64,000 nt of DNA from an uncultured Lachnospira sp. (GTDB lineage: Bacteria; Bacillota; Clostridia; Lachnospirales; Lachnospiraceae), in assembly GCA_934343805.1 (NCBI GenBank), contig CAKRIN010000003.1, forward strand, positions 78,482 to 142,481, read 5' to 3'. Positions 63,609 through 64,000 of the stretch are shown here, piece after piece. The position numbers were made by a program, and so were the translations under genes. Numbering within the stretch: position 1 is the stretch's first letter; each line of letters opens with the position of its first letter. Under the pieces are notes generated by a model. The model saw only the letters and a list, made by a program, of their open reading frames with translations, had not been told where the DNA came from and made no database searches.

Positions 63609-64000
63609 ATGCGTATCGTTGAATTAACAGATGAGAGTAAAAATAATATTTTAGAGAACCTTTTAAAGAGAAGTCCTAACAGCTATGGCAAGTTTGAATC
63701 TGCTGTTGCTGAAATTCTTCTTAATATTAAGACTAAGGGTGATGAAGCTTTATTTGAGTATACTAAGAATTTTGATAAAGCTGATATCAATGCTGATAAC
63801 ATTGTTGTAACAGATGCAGAGATTGAAGAAGCGTATTCTTTAGTTGATCCTGAGCTTATTGAAGTTATAAGAAAGGCTATCGTTAATATCCGTTCTTTCC
63901 ATGAAAAGCAGAAGCAGTACAGCTGGTTTGATTCCAAGCCTGATGGCACTATATTAGGACAGAAGGTAACTGCTCTTGCAAGAGTTGGTGTGTATGTACC
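63609..64000 (+). CDS. hisD: Histidinol dehydrogenase, N-terminal part
   Basis: The first 130 codons of a gene cut by the window end. The N-terminal region has the family-typical VAEILLNIKTKGDEALFEYT and ends GQKVTALARVGVYV, just before the conserved PGG segment. The enzyme oxidises histidinol to histidine in the last two steps of the pathway. CCGGAGGAT precedes the ATG. It is the third gene of the his operon. Confidence 0.95.
   Translation, partial: MRIVELTDESKNNILENLLKRSPNSYGKFESAVAEILLNIKTKGDEALFEYTKNFDKADINADNIVVTDAEIEEAYSLVDPELIEVIRKAIVNIRSFHEKQKQYSWFDSKPDGTILGQKVTALARVGVYV

Noticed and set aside
1..64000. CRISPR arrays, insertion sequences, prophage, toxin-antitoxin or defence genes
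   Set aside because: No regularly spaced repeats, transposase or integrase motifs, or known defence domains were recognised by reading the sequence and proteins.

Overview
The window is a dense, AT-rich stretch of a Firmicutes (Clostridia) chromosome. The best guess is Lachnospiraceae, perhaps close to Lachnospira / [Eubacterium] eligens. That rests on three things: gene order shared with Bacillus and Clostridium (ispA-dxs-tlyA-argR-recN-spoIVB-spo0A; plsX-acpP-rnc-smc-ftsY-ylxM-ffh-rpsP-khpA-rimM-rplS-lepB-rbgA-rnhB-ylqG/H-yraN), strong AGGAGG-type ribosome binding sites, and sporulation genes beside FliK/FlhB-like genes. The species name is inference. No insertion sequence, prophage, CRISPR array, rRNA or toxin-antitoxin locus was seen. 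No stretch longer than about 240 bases lacks a gene.

Layout. 1-9.6 kb: the 3' end of ispA, then dxs, tlyA, nadK, argR, recN, spoIVB, a sodium symporter and spo0A. The last has its own promoter with two Spo0A-box repeats upstream. 9.7-12.5 kb: a secreted NlpC/P60 hydrolase, glycogen synthase and a reverse-strand tRNA-Leu(CAA). 12.6-20.9 kb: an orphan zinc-finger membrane protein, polA, coaE, an FtsA-like actin-fold protein with an unusual C-terminus, a WalJ-like hydrolase, an ACT protein and a DUF711 protein. 21-25.5 kb: tmcAL (reverse), then pta-ackA for acetate and ATP formation, then ylbN-rpmF. 25.5-44.1 kb: the lipid, cell-division, SRP and ribosome superoperon, with a threonine dehydratase and an AI-2E-type permease inserted and trmD missing from its usual place. 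44.2-53.3 kb: a reverse-strand membrane-anchored protein, der-plsY-gpsA, a large MalT-like LuxR regulator, rsmD-coaD, a coiled-coil protein and a reverse-strand YlbJ-like membrane protein. 53.4-61.5 kb: a small (p)ppGpp synthetase, RNA-modification genes (an RsmB/F-type methyltransferase and two pseudouridine synthases), a YgiQ radical SAM protein, recU and a PAS protein with a degenerate GGDEF domain. 61.5-64 kb: the start of a histidine operon (hisZ-hisG-hisD) behind a consensus promoter with two palindromes.

Most of the content is housekeeping: isoprenoid precursors, NAD(P), CoA, phospholipid, acetate, protein targeting, ribosome maturation and DNA repair. plsX, plsY, gpsA and acpP together cover much of the entry into phospholipid synthesis. 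coaD and coaE give the last two CoA steps. ffh, ftsY, ylxM and lepB form the secretion route. I found no convincing new defence or mobile system. The more unusual items are the FtsA-like protein with beta-grasp-like repeats, the FliK/FlhB-like pair lacking the FlhB cleavage motif, the degenerate GGDEF protein, the absence of trmD, and several operator-like dyads and overlapping control elements between genes.
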